Part shown: positions 32,442 through 41,399 of the stretch, piece by piece | How positions within the stretch are numbered: the stretch's first letter is position 1 | How the letters are laid out: each line of letters begins with the position of its first letter | Source: Candidatus Aminicenantota bacterium | GTDB taxonomy: Bacteria; Acidobacteriota; Aminicenantia; UBA2199 | Assembly: GCA_011772425.1 (NCBI GenBank) | Contig: WVZO01000590.1 | Coordinates: forward strand, 393 to 50,683 | Length of the DNA: 50,291 bases | Direction: 5' to 3' | Translations under genes and position numbers: made by a program | The notes under the pieces: model-generated | What the model saw: only the letters and a program-made list of their open reading frames with translations | Database searches by the model: none | Told to the model about the DNA's origin: nothing

Positions 32442-34268
32442 ATGAATGATACAGGTCAACTTTGTGTAAAACTGGTTCACTGCGGTAATATGAATATAGC
32501 CAATCCTATGGATACGGCGCAAAAGAATACCTTTTTCCTGCCTATGGGTTTGTTTTCCCTGGCGGATATTTTAGTAAAGCATGGTGTTGATGCTGAAATT
32601 ATTCACCTGGATATTGAGAATAAGCAGACGATTGAAGAAATCCTGGATTTTTCCAGGTTAGATGCTGTGGGATTTGATCTTCAATGGATAAATCAGGGTG
32701 TTGTCGTATTGGATACCATAAAGCTTATAAAGAAAATCAGGCCGGAAATATTTGTTTTTTTGGGTGGGTTTAGTGCCAGTTTATTTGCTGATGAAATAAT
32801 TTCAGACTATCCTGACGTTGATGTAATTATAAAAGGAGATAGTGAAATTCCTATTGTCGAGCTGTGCATGGCGGTGCGGGAAGGAAAAGGGGCCTTTAAC
32901 AAGGTGCAAAACCTGGTCTGGCGAGACCATAGAAACAACATCAGGCAAAATGCAGTATCCTATGTGCCTTCAACTGAGGAATTGGAAAATATTGACTTTG
33001 CCTCAGTTGACTTATTAAGGAATTGGTTGGCATATAAAGCGGCTTCCTCCTTTTGGACCAGGTTTAGTCCCATCAATACTTCCCCTCTCTTTTTTTTGGA
33101 AGTGGGAAGAGGGTGTCCATATGCATGCACATTCTGTGGAGGAAATTGTGTCGCCCAGGATCGAATAAACAATCGCAGGGAAACAATTTTCAGGTCCGCT
33201 GCGTCTGTAATTGGTACGATAAAGAAAGCAATTTCCTTTGGATTTGAGACCTTCTTCGCCTGTATGGAATCTGAAGTAAGTGATGAGTGGTATTTGCAAC
33301 TTTTTAAACGGATTAGTGAAGAAAAGCTTTCCATCAATTTTGTATATGGAAGTTGGGGGCTTCCCTGCCCATCTTTTATCGACGCGTTGTCAGATGCCTG
33401 TAATGAAGTAATTATTGAAATATCACCGGAAACCTCTGATCTCGCTCTCCGCAAGAAAAACAAAGACCCACGGTTATATTATTCGAATGAGGAACTGGAG
33501 AAATGCCTGGATTATATCAGTTCAAAACAAAATATAAAAGTTCAACTCTATTTTGGTTATTATCTTGCAGGTGATACAGAGAAAACAATTCTTGATACCA
33601 TTAGCTATGTTCTGACACTAATTCTTAAATATCCGCACCTGGTGGAGATCGAATATTCTAATTTTTCAACAGACCCCGGTTCATTATTTTTTTTGTATCC
33701 GGAGAAGTATGGAATTGATATAAAGGTCTGCAATTTCAGGGATTATGTAAAGTATGTGAAGGATATTTATATACGAAAAAAAGGGCAGCCGGCCGATATG
33801 ATCGTTTTCAAGCCCGAAAATATCTCTACTGAAGAAGATGCTGAAATACATAAAAAAGTAAGACTATTAAACCACCTGTTTTTTTCATACAGGAAATCGA
33901 TCTCTTATATCCTGGCAAAAACGGGGAGTCCCCATATTATTGTCTCACTTTTAAAGGAAGCCCAAATTGATATAAATGATGATAATACGTTCCCACAGGA
34001 TGAGATAAAAAAAATATTGCTGTCTACCTTCAGTAAGAACAACATACTGGATGACGTGATGATTCAATTAATTAGTTATGAATACGAAAGAATTGCGTCA
34101 CAGGACCAGGTTCTTATGCCAGCGCCAACTCCCCAACTGTACCTGGATTTTGAAAGAGAGGAATTGATGCGGAAAGATAGAATGTCAGAAGCCATGATAC
34201 ACTATATAAATTCTAGAACCGGGGATAAAGCAAAAGATGAAAGCATAGATATTGATTTTGATATTTAA
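32442..34268 (+). CDS. B12-binding radical SAM enzyme, second type (copy 2)
   Basis: This 608-residue protein is a paralogue of the 29410 gene in every segment: the N-terminal VKLVHCGN..., the B12-like domain (FLPMGLFSLADIL, FLGGFSAS, KGDSEIP), the radical SAM motif GRGCPYACTFCGGN with Cys225, Cys229 and Cys232, and the long unrecognised C-terminal part. In both copies a characteristic INNR block lies about 15 residues after the cluster. Function is unknown, with a tailoring role inferred. The tail is IDIDFDI. GAGGAG at 32423-32428 lies 13 bases before the ATG, a somewhat long spacing. The stop codon TAA (34266-34268) overlaps the AAGGAG of NRPS4, so translation of the two is probably coupled. 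Confidence 0.82.
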   Translation: MNDTGQLCVKLVHCGNMNIANPMDTAQKNTFFLPMGLFSLADILVKHGVDAEIIHLDIENKQTIEEILDFSRLDAVGFDLQWINQGVVVLDTIKLIKKIRPEIFVFLGGFSASLFADEIISDYPDVDVIIKGDSEIPIVELCMAVREGKGAFNKVQNLVWRDHRNNIRQNAVSYVPSTEELENIDFASVDLLRNWLAYKAASSFWTRFSPINTSPLFFLEVGRGCPYACTFCGGNCVAQDRINNRRETIFRSAASVIGTIKKAISFGFETFFACMESEVSDEWYLQLFKRISEEKLSINFVYGSWGLPCPSFIDALSDACNEVIIEISPETSDLALRKKNKDPRLYYSNEELEKCLDYISSKQNIKVQLYFGYYLAGDTEKTILDTISYVLTLILKYPHLVEIEYSNFSTDPGSLFFLYPEKYGIDIKVCNFRDYVKYVKDIYIRKKGQPADMIVFKPENISTEEDAEIHKKVRLLNHLFFSYRKSISYILAKTGSPHIIVSLLKEAQIDINDDNTFPQDEIKKILLSTFSKNNILDDVMIQLISYEYERIASQDQVLMPAPTPQLYLDFEREELMRKDRMSEAMIHYINSRTGDKAKDESIDIDFDI

Positions 34269-34279
34269 GGAGATGGGAA

Positions 34280-37200
34280 ATGAGTGAAAAAGTTGCTTTA
34301 TTAATGGAAAAATTTGAAGATGAAAAAAACTATTGGGTGAACAAATTAGCAGGAGAAATAAGTGCTGTAGAATTGCCCATTGATTTCCCCAGGACCCAGG
34401 AATCTCAGAAAAGGAGTTACACGGTTGTTTTTGATGGTGAATTGTCAAATGAAATGGTGCGTATTAGCAAGAATAACGATTTATCGCTTTATGTTTTTCT
34501 TTTAACTGCGTTTAAGATACTGCTTTTGAAGTATACCGGTCAAAATGATATTATTGTTGCTCTGCCAATTTATTCGCAGGCTGATTATTATTACAATGAG
34601 TATATTCTATCCAGGGATTTACTGGATACGGAGATGAGGTTTTTGGATGTATTGATGACAGTAAAGGAAACCGTATCCGCAGGGTATAAAAATCAGCATT
34701 ATCCGATGAGGAAGGTTTTCGAGATATTAGGAAGTGATAGTCACGCATTTGTTAATATCCTGATGCTCCTGGAAAATATTCATGAAAAGGAGGCAATGAA
34801 CGCTATTATTGATTCTGCTGCCAATGATATTACGTTGTCACTGGTGAGGTCTGAAAAATGGGTGGAAGGCAAAATTATATACAATGCAAAATTGTTTAAA
34901 GAGAGTACCATTGGGAGGATATATGAGATCTATACCCATATTCTTAAATGGGTGCTGTCCAATACCAGGGTTCAATTAACAGAGATGGAACTCATACGGG
35001 AAGAGGAGAAGCAAAAATTGCTGTATGACTTTAACGGTGCGGAAACCTCTTATCCTCGAGATAGAACCATACAGGAACTATTTGAAAAGCAAGCAGCCAA
35101 AACAGCCGATAATATTGCAGTTGAATTTGAAGATGAGCAATTAACCTACCGGGAATTGAATGCGTGTTCAAATCAATTGGCACGTATATTAAAAGAAAGA
35201 TATGTAGGTCAACAGCAGATTGTGGGTATAATACAGGAAAGTTCGCTAGAACTGGTTATAGGGATTTTGGCAGTATTGAAAGCGGGTTATATTTACCTGC
35301 CCATAGAACCGCAAACGCCCCGACAGAGAATAAAATATATGTTTGATGATAGTGATGTTCAAACGGTGTTAACCGCAAAATCACTGGCTCATAGAATCCT
35401 GGAAATAAAAAACCCGTTATCTGTCATTTGTATGGATGATATAGGTATGTCTTTATACAGTGCTTCGAACCTTGAGATGGTAACGAGAGGTTCGGATGCT
35501 GCGTATGTTGTGTACACATCGGGCTCCACCGGATGGCCCAAAGCGGCTGTTATCGAGCATAAAGGTATAATCAACTATACTTGTTGGCGGCTTGCGGCCT
35601 ATAACTACAACGAGAAGGATGTAACCCTTCAGTTGCTCTCACCTGCCTTTGACGGTTTTGGTTCTAATTTTTATTCCAGTCTTTTTTCAGGTGGAAGAAT
35701 TATAATGATCCCCGATGAAGACAAGCTGAATTTTGAGTATGTCAGGGGAATAATAAAAGACAGGAAAGTCTCCAATACAAGCCTTGTTCCCGGGATATAT
35801 GAAGAATTGCTCAACAGTGTGGAGAAAGACGACATTAAGAGCCTGCGATTTGTGGTGTTAGCCGGGGAAAAGGCCGGGGCAAATCTCATTAAAAAGAGTA
35901 AAGAGAGAAATCCGGGTTTACTGCATATTATTGAATATGGTCCCACAGAGGCCACGGTTACAGCGACAGCCAATATTGATATAGAGCCTCCCGATACGGC
36001 AGTCATCGGAAAACCCATTTCTAATACTTCTATCTATATCCTTGATAACTCTCTTAAACTAGTTCCCGTTGGTGTTACGGGTGAAATATCCATATCAGGA
36101 GCAGGGGTTTCCAGGGGATATTTAAATAATCCGGGCCTGGCAGCGGAATACTTTGTAAGAAATCCCCACAGCCCCACAGGAAAGCTTTATAGGACAGGGG
36201 ATATAGGAAGATGGCTGTTGGATGGGAATATCGAATTCCTGGGCAGGAAAGACCACCAGGTGAAAGTCAGGGGCTTCCGTATCGAACTGAAGGAGATAGA
36301 GAATCAACTGGTAAACCATGATAAAATAAAAGAAGCGGTGGTAACCACACCGGAAGACAAAGAAGGAAATAAGTTTCTTTGTGCTTACGTTGTTTCAGAT
36401 GAGCCATTTGAGCCGGTCCCATTGAAAGAATTTTTATCTGCTGCCCTGCCGGATTACATGATACCGACGCATTTTATGCAAATAAGCAGTGTACCCTTAA
36501 CCCCGAACGGCAAATTAAACCGGAAAGCATTACCCATACCTGAGATAACCTCCGGTGAGAATTATATCGCGCCCACCAATGAGTTAGAAGAGAAGTTGGT
36601 TGAAATATGGGCCAAAGTACTGGGAATAGAAAAGGATATCATTGGCATAAATGATTCGTTTTTTGCACTAGGCGGTCATTCATTAAGAGCCACGATTGTC
36701 CTCTCTAAGATTCAAAAGGAACTTAATGCCGTGGTCCCCCTGAAGGAGATGTTTGGAAAGCCGAGTATAAGAGAATTGGCGGAATATATCCAGGGTATGA
36801 AAAAGGAGGTGTACACAGCGATAGAACCGGCAAAGCCAAAAGAATACTATGCCCTGTCCTCTGCACAAAGAAGATTATACGTGCTGCAGCAAATAGAAAA
36901 AGACAGCAGCGGATATAATATACCCCAGATAGTAATCCTGGCGACGGAAATTGACGGGAAAAGATTCGAAAATGCCTTTAGAAATCTTATACAAAGACAC
37001 GAAAGCTTAAGAACATCATTTGAAATGATAGAAGAAGAGCCGGTACAGAAAATACACCAGGAAGTTGATTTTGAAGTCCAGTATTATGAAGCAGATGAAA
37101 CGGGAGCCAGGGAACTGGTAAAGGGTTTTGTAAAATCATTTGATCTAAGCAAGGCGCCGCTGCTTCGAGTGGGGCTAATAAAAATCGAAATGAATAAATA

Positions 37201-40200
37201 TATTTTGATGGTGGATATGCATCATATCATAACGGATGGTGCCTCACAGGAGATATTTGTAAAAGAGTTTATTCAACTGTACGAAGGGAAACGGCTGCTT
37301 CCCTTAAAAATTCAGTATAAAGACTTCTCTGAATGGCAGAACAGCGGAAAACAAAGGGATATCATAAAGAAGCAGGAGGAGTTCTGGATAAATGAATTTT
37401 CCGGGGAAATACCGGTATTGAATTTGCCCATCGATTATACACGTCCTGTGGTTCAAAGTTTTGAGGGGAATCATATCAGTGTGGAAATAAACAAAGATAG
37501 TACGAAGATTTTAAAGGTCCTGGCATTGGAAGAAGACGCCACCTTATATATGGTTCTGCTTGCCTTATTCAATGTACTTTTAGCAAAACTAAGCGGACAG
37601 GAAGACATTGTGGTGGGGACACCAATCGCAGGCCGAAGGCATCCGGACCTGGAACCAATAATTGGCCTGTTCATCAACACCCTTGCACTGAGAAATTATC
37701 CCCGGGGAGAGAAGACCCTTAAAGAATTCATAAAAGAAGTGAAAGAACGAATCTTAAATGCCTTTGAGAACCAGGAATACCAGTTTGAAGACCTGGTGGA
37801 GAAAGCAGCGGTAAACAGGGATGTCAGCCGAAATCCACTGTTTGATGTCATGTTTGCGTTTCAAACTCAAAATCGGCAGCCGCAGCAGGATCAATTCCTG
37901 GAATCAGGTCTCTTTTTAACCGCCGAGCCCTATGAATACATCAACCCGGTATCGAAGTTTGATCTGAGTTTAAATGTGGTGGAAGAGGAAGATAAGCTGA
38001 TTTGTACCTTTGAATACTGTATAAAACTATTTAAAAAAGTGGCCATAGAGACCTTCATCGATTATTTTTTAAGGATTATATCCGGTCTCCCGGAAACCCT
38101 GGAAAAGAAGTTATCAGAGATAGAAATAATCAGTGAAAGAGGTAAAAAACAGGTATTATACGATTTTAATCGTTATAAAAGGGATTACCCGGTGGAGCAG
38201 ACAGTTCATGAATTATTTGAACAACAGGTAGAAAAAACCCCACACCGGGCAGCCCTGGCAGCTGGAGATACTCACCTTACCTACCTGGAATTAAATAATA
38301 GGACCAACCGTCTGGCAGGAGAACTGAGGAACAGGGGTGTGAAACCTGATGGCATAATCGCAATAATGGTGGACTTTTCCCTGGAAATGCTTATAGGAAT
38401 TATAAGCATACTGAAATCCGGGGGGGCCTACCTGCCGATTGAACCAGGATATCCGGATGAAAGAATAAAGTACATGCTGGAAGACAGCAGTGTAAACATT
38501 TTACTTACTCAAGAATGCTGTGCCAGGAGGATAGAAGATGTGGCTGAGGTGATAGACCTGGAACGTTCTTATTTTTACAGCGGTAACCAGGATAATTTGG
38601 CCAAAGTAAATACACCGGGAAACTTCTCTTATGTGTTGTATACATCGGGCTCCACCGGGAAACCCAAGGGGGTTATGATTGAACATCGGTCTGTTGTCAA
38701 TGTATTGTTGGCTTTGAATGAAAATTATCCCTTTGGAGAAACAGACGCTTACATGTTAAGGACCCCTTACATATTTGATGTATCGGTGAGTGAATTGTTT
38801 GGGTGGTTCTTTACCGGCGGGAAATTGGTCATACCGGGAAAGGATGGCGAGAAAGATCCCCGGGAGATATTGGATTGTATTGAGAGGGTCTGTATTACCC
38901 ATATAAATTTTGTCCCCTCCATGTTCCATGTTTTCATTGAGGCGATCGATAATGTGAATATCCGCCAATTATCCAGTTTGAAATATATATTTTTAGCAGG
39001 AGAAGCTATTCTATCAGGGATTATTCATAAGTTCTGGCAATTCACCACCGATTGCAAAATAGAAAATATATATGGCCCTACTGAAGCCACGATTTATGGA
39101 AGTTGGTATTCGCTGGCAAATTGGGACGGCTTAACCAGGATACCTATCGGTAAGCCATTATATAATGTAAACCTTTATATTCTTGATAAGCGTAATCGTC
39201 TACAACCGGTTGGGATTCCGGGAGAGTTATGTATATCAGGGGCAGGGTTAGCCAGGGGATACTTAAACAGTCCCGGGTTAACCATGGAAAAATTCATCCC
39301 CAATCCCTTTTGTCCCGGGAAACGGCTCTATAAGACCGGGGACCTCACCAGGTGGCTAAATGACGGCAATATAGAATTCCTGGGTAGAATGGATCACCAG
39401 GTTAAAATACGGGGGATTAGAATAGAACTTGGTGAAATAGAGAATCAGTTGTTGAGTGATGAAGATATAAAGAAGGCAGCAGTCGTAGAGAGAACAGATG
39501 ACGAATATAACAATTATCTATGTGCTTATATTGTCTCGGATAAGGAGATTGAAATTTCAGAACTGAGAAATAGATTGTCCAACAATTTGCCGGCGTCCAT
39601 GATACCCGCTTATTTCGTGCAATTGGAGAAAATACCCTTAGCGCCGGGAGGTAAACTGGATCGGAAAAGTCTGCCCATGCCCGAAGTAAAACCAGGAGCC
39701 GATTATATGCCGCCTGGAACCGAAGTAGAAGAGAGAATGGTGGAAATATGGTCGGAAGTACTTGGCCTGGAGAGGATAGGAATCAATGACAATTTCTTTG
39801 AGATCGGTGGAGATTCTATAAAAGCAATACAAATAGCGGCCAGGCTGCAGAAATATGGATTAAAGATTGAAATCAGGGATTTTCTGCTGAACCCGCGAAT
39901 AAAGGACTTAAGCAAACGTACCGGTAAAATAGCCAGGAAAATAGACCAGGGAGAAGTGGAAGGAGAGGTTAGATTAACTCCCATTCAGAGATGGTTTTTT
40001 GAAAATAGATTTAGAGATCGTCACCATTTCAATCACTCGTTGATTTTATACAGGAAAAAAGGATTTGTAACAGACATTTTAATAAACGTATTTACTGCGA
40101 TTGTCCGGCATCACGATGCCTTAAGAATTGTATTTAACGAAGCAGGGAACCAGGTTACCCAGTTCAATAGAGGATTCAAGGGTAAATTATTTAACATCGA

Positions 40201-41374
40201 GATTTTTCAATTGGATAACACAACGGATATTGAAAGTCAGATAGTCAGGGAAGCCAATAAAATACAACGAAGTATCCACCTGGAATCCGGGTTGGTAAAA
40301 CTTGGACTTTTTAAGAGTGATAAAGGAGATTACCTGTTGATAGTCATTCATCATTTAGTAATAGATGGAATTTCATGGTGGATCTTGCTGGAAGACCTGG
40401 AAATTGGCTATAAACAGGCTGAGAAAGGCGAAGAGATAAAATTCCAGGATAAGACGGACTCCTTTATGTATTGGTCTGGGCGGTTATTTGAATGTTCAGC
40501 CAGCAAACGAATATTAAAAGATCTATCATACTGGCAGAATATAGAAAATCAAAAAATAGAAAAATTGCCCCGGGATAATGAAATAGATGCACAGAAGAGA
40601 AAAAGAAAATACAGTGAAATCGTCACCATGAGTCTGAACCCGGAAGAAACGGAAAAATTGGTTAAGGAAGTGAACCAGGCTTACAATACCGAAATCAATG
40701 ATATCCTACTGGCAGCATTGGGATTAGCAATAAAAGAGTGGAGCGGTAATGAGAAAGTCCTGGTAAATCTTGAAGGGCATGGACGGGAAAGCATTGTGGG
40801 AGATGTGGACATAAGCCGGACAGTGGGTTGGTTTACCTCCCAGTATCCTGTATTGCTGGAAATGAGCAATTCCCATGATCTATCATTCAGTATAAAGTTT
40901 ATAAAAGAAACCTTGAGAAGGGTCCCCAATAAAGGTATCAGTTATGGGATACTCAAGTATTTAACCCCTCGAGATAAGAAAGAGGGATGGTTGTTTGAAC
41001 ATCATCCTGAAATCAGTTTCAATTACTTAGGACAATTTGGCCGGGGAGAAAGTAATCCTCAAGGAATTTTTAGTATCTCAGGGACATCCGCAGGGGATGC
41101 TGTAAGCCCGGAAATCGACAACCTGTTTACTCTCAACATCAACGGTATGATAAAAGGGGGAACATTAACGTTCTCTTTTTCCTACAACAGGTATGAATTC
41201 AGCAGAGACACCATAGAAAAACTGGTGGCAGGATATACGTCAAAACTGGTTGATATTATTCAACATTGCAGTAAAAAGGAGGAAAAGGAATTAACACCCA
41301 GTGATTTTGGTGACCACAGCATAGAAATAGAAGAATTTGAAGAATTTGAGGCGGAAATGAGTGAAATTGATTGA
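34280..41374 (+). CDS. NRPS4: half-C, A-T-C-A-T-E
   Basis: This synthetase of 2364 residues has a half-C (1-245, no HHxxxDG), A1 (255-755), T1 (Ser801), C (854-1275, His981-His982...Asp986-Gly987), A2 (1302-1800), T2 (Ser1846 in GGDS, the form usual before an epimerase) and an epimerization domain (1896-2340, LTPIQRWFFE, His2024-His2025...Asp2029-Gly2030, VGWFTS, NYLGQFG). The second residue is therefore predicted to become D-configured. By-eye codes are A1 about D-G-S-S-V-A-E-V-T (unassigned) and A2 DVSNFAIIYK (unassigned, similar to NRPS5). The C-terminus is acidic (IEEFEEFEAEMSEID) and lacks the shared tag. This fits a classical E-to-C communication helix that hands over to the N-terminal C domain of NRPS5, 25 bp downstream. 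AAGGAG lies at 34267-34272. Confidence 0.93.
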   Translation: MSEKVALLMEKFEDEKNYWVNKLAGEISAVELPIDFPRTQESQKRSYTVVFDGELSNEMVRISKNNDLSLYVFLLTAFKILLLKYTGQNDIIVALPIYSQADYYYNEYILSRDLLDTEMRFLDVLMTVKETVSAGYKNQHYPMRKVFEILGSDSHAFVNILMLLENIHEKEAMNAIIDSAANDITLSLVRSEKWVEGKIIYNAKLFKESTIGRIYEIYTHILKWVLSNTRVQLTEMELIREEEKQKLLYDFNGAETSYPRDRTIQELFEKQAAKTADNIAVEFEDEQLTYRELNACSNQLARILKERYVGQQQIVGIIQESSLELVIGILAVLKAGYIYLPIEPQTPRQRIKYMFDDSDVQTVLTAKSLAHRILEIKNPLSVICMDDIGMSLYSASNLEMVTRGSDAAYVVYTSGSTGWPKAAVIEHKGIINYTCWRLAAYNYNEKDVTLQLLSPAFDGFGSNFYSSLFSGGRIIMIPDEDKLNFEYVRGIIKDRKVSNTSLVPGIYEELLNSVEKDDIKSLRFVVLAGEKAGANLIKKSKERNPGLLHIIEYGPTEATVTATANIDIEPPDTAVIGKPISNTSIYILDNSLKLVPVGVTGEISISGAGVSRGYLNNPGLAAEYFVRNPHSPTGKLYRTGDIGRWLLDGNIEFLGRKDHQVKVRGFRIELKEIENQLVNHDKIKEAVVTTPEDKEGNKFLCAYVVSDEPFEPVPLKEFLSAALPDYMIPTHFMQISSVPLTPNGKLNRKALPIPEITSGENYIAPTNELEEKLVEIWAKVLGIEKDIIGINDSFFALGGHSLRATIVLSKIQKELNAVVPLKEMFGKPSIRELAEYIQGMKKEVYTAIEPAKPKEYYALSSAQRRLYVLQQIEKDSSGYNIPQIVILATEIDGKRFENAFRNLIQRHESLRTSFEMIEEEPVQKIHQEVDFEVQYYEADETGARELVKGFVKSFDLSKAPLLRVGLIKIEMNKYILMVDMHHIITDGASQEIFVKEFIQLYEGKRLLPLKIQYKDFSEWQNSGKQRDIIKKQEEFWINEFSGEIPVLNLPIDYTRPVVQSFEGNHISVEINKDSTKILKVLALEEDATLYMVLLALFNVLLAKLSGQEDIVVGTPIAGRRHPDLEPIIGLFINTLALRNYPRGEKTLKEFIKEVKERILNAFENQEYQFEDLVEKAAVNRDVSRNPLFDVMFAFQTQNRQPQQDQFLESGLFLTAEPYEYINPVSKFDLSLNVVEEEDKLICTFEYCIKLFKKVAIETFIDYFLRIISGLPETLEKKLSEIEIISERGKKQVLYDFNRYKRDYPVEQTVHELFEQQVEKTPHRAALAAGDTHLTYLELNNRTNRLAGELRNRGVKPDGIIAIMVDFSLEMLIGIISILKSGGAYLPIEPGYPDERIKYMLEDSSVNILLTQECCARRIEDVAEVIDLERSYFYSGNQDNLAKVNTPGNFSYVLYTSGSTGKPKGVMIEHRSVVNVLLALNENYPFGETDAYMLRTPYIFDVSVSELFGWFFTGGKLVIPGKDGEKDPREILDCIERVCITHINFVPSMFHVFIEAIDNVNIRQLSSLKYIFLAGEAILSGIIHKFWQFTTDCKIENIYGPTEATIYGSWYSLANWDGLTRIPIGKPLYNVNLYILDKRNRLQPVGIPGELCISGAGLARGYLNSPGLTMEKFIPNPFCPGKRLYKTGDLTRWLNDGNIEFLGRMDHQVKIRGIRIELGEIENQLLSDEDIKKAAVVERTDDEYNNYLCAYIVSDKEIEISELRNRLSNNLPASMIPAYFVQLEKIPLAPGGKLDRKSLPMPEVKPGADYMPPGTEVEERMVEIWSEVLGLERIGINDNFFEIGGDSIKAIQIAARLQKYGLKIEIRDFLLNPRIKDLSKRTGKIARKIDQGEVEGEVRLTPIQRWFFENRFRDRHHFNHSLILYRKKGFVTDILINVFTAIVRHHDALRIVFNEAGNQVTQFNRGFKGKLFNIEIFQLDNTTDIESQIVREANKIQRSIHLESGLVKLGLFKSDKGDYLLIVIHHLVIDGISWWILLEDLEIGYKQAEKGEEIKFQDKTDSFMYWSGRLFECSASKRILKDLSYWQNIENQKIEKLPRDNEIDAQKRKRKYSEIVTMSLNPEETEKLVKEVNQAYNTEINDILLAALGLAIKEWSGNEKVLVNLEGHGRESIVGDVDISRTVGWFTSQYPVLLEMSNSHDLSFSIKFIKETLRRVPNKGISYGILKYLTPRDKKEGWLFEHHPEISFNYLGQFGRGESNPQGIFSISGTSAGDAVSPEIDNLFTLNINGMIKGGTLTFSFSYNRYEFSRDTIEKLVAGYTSKLVDIIQHCSKKEEKELTPSDFGDHSIEIEEFEEFEAEMSEID

Positions 41375-41399
41375 CAAATGACAGAAAAAGGAAAATCCA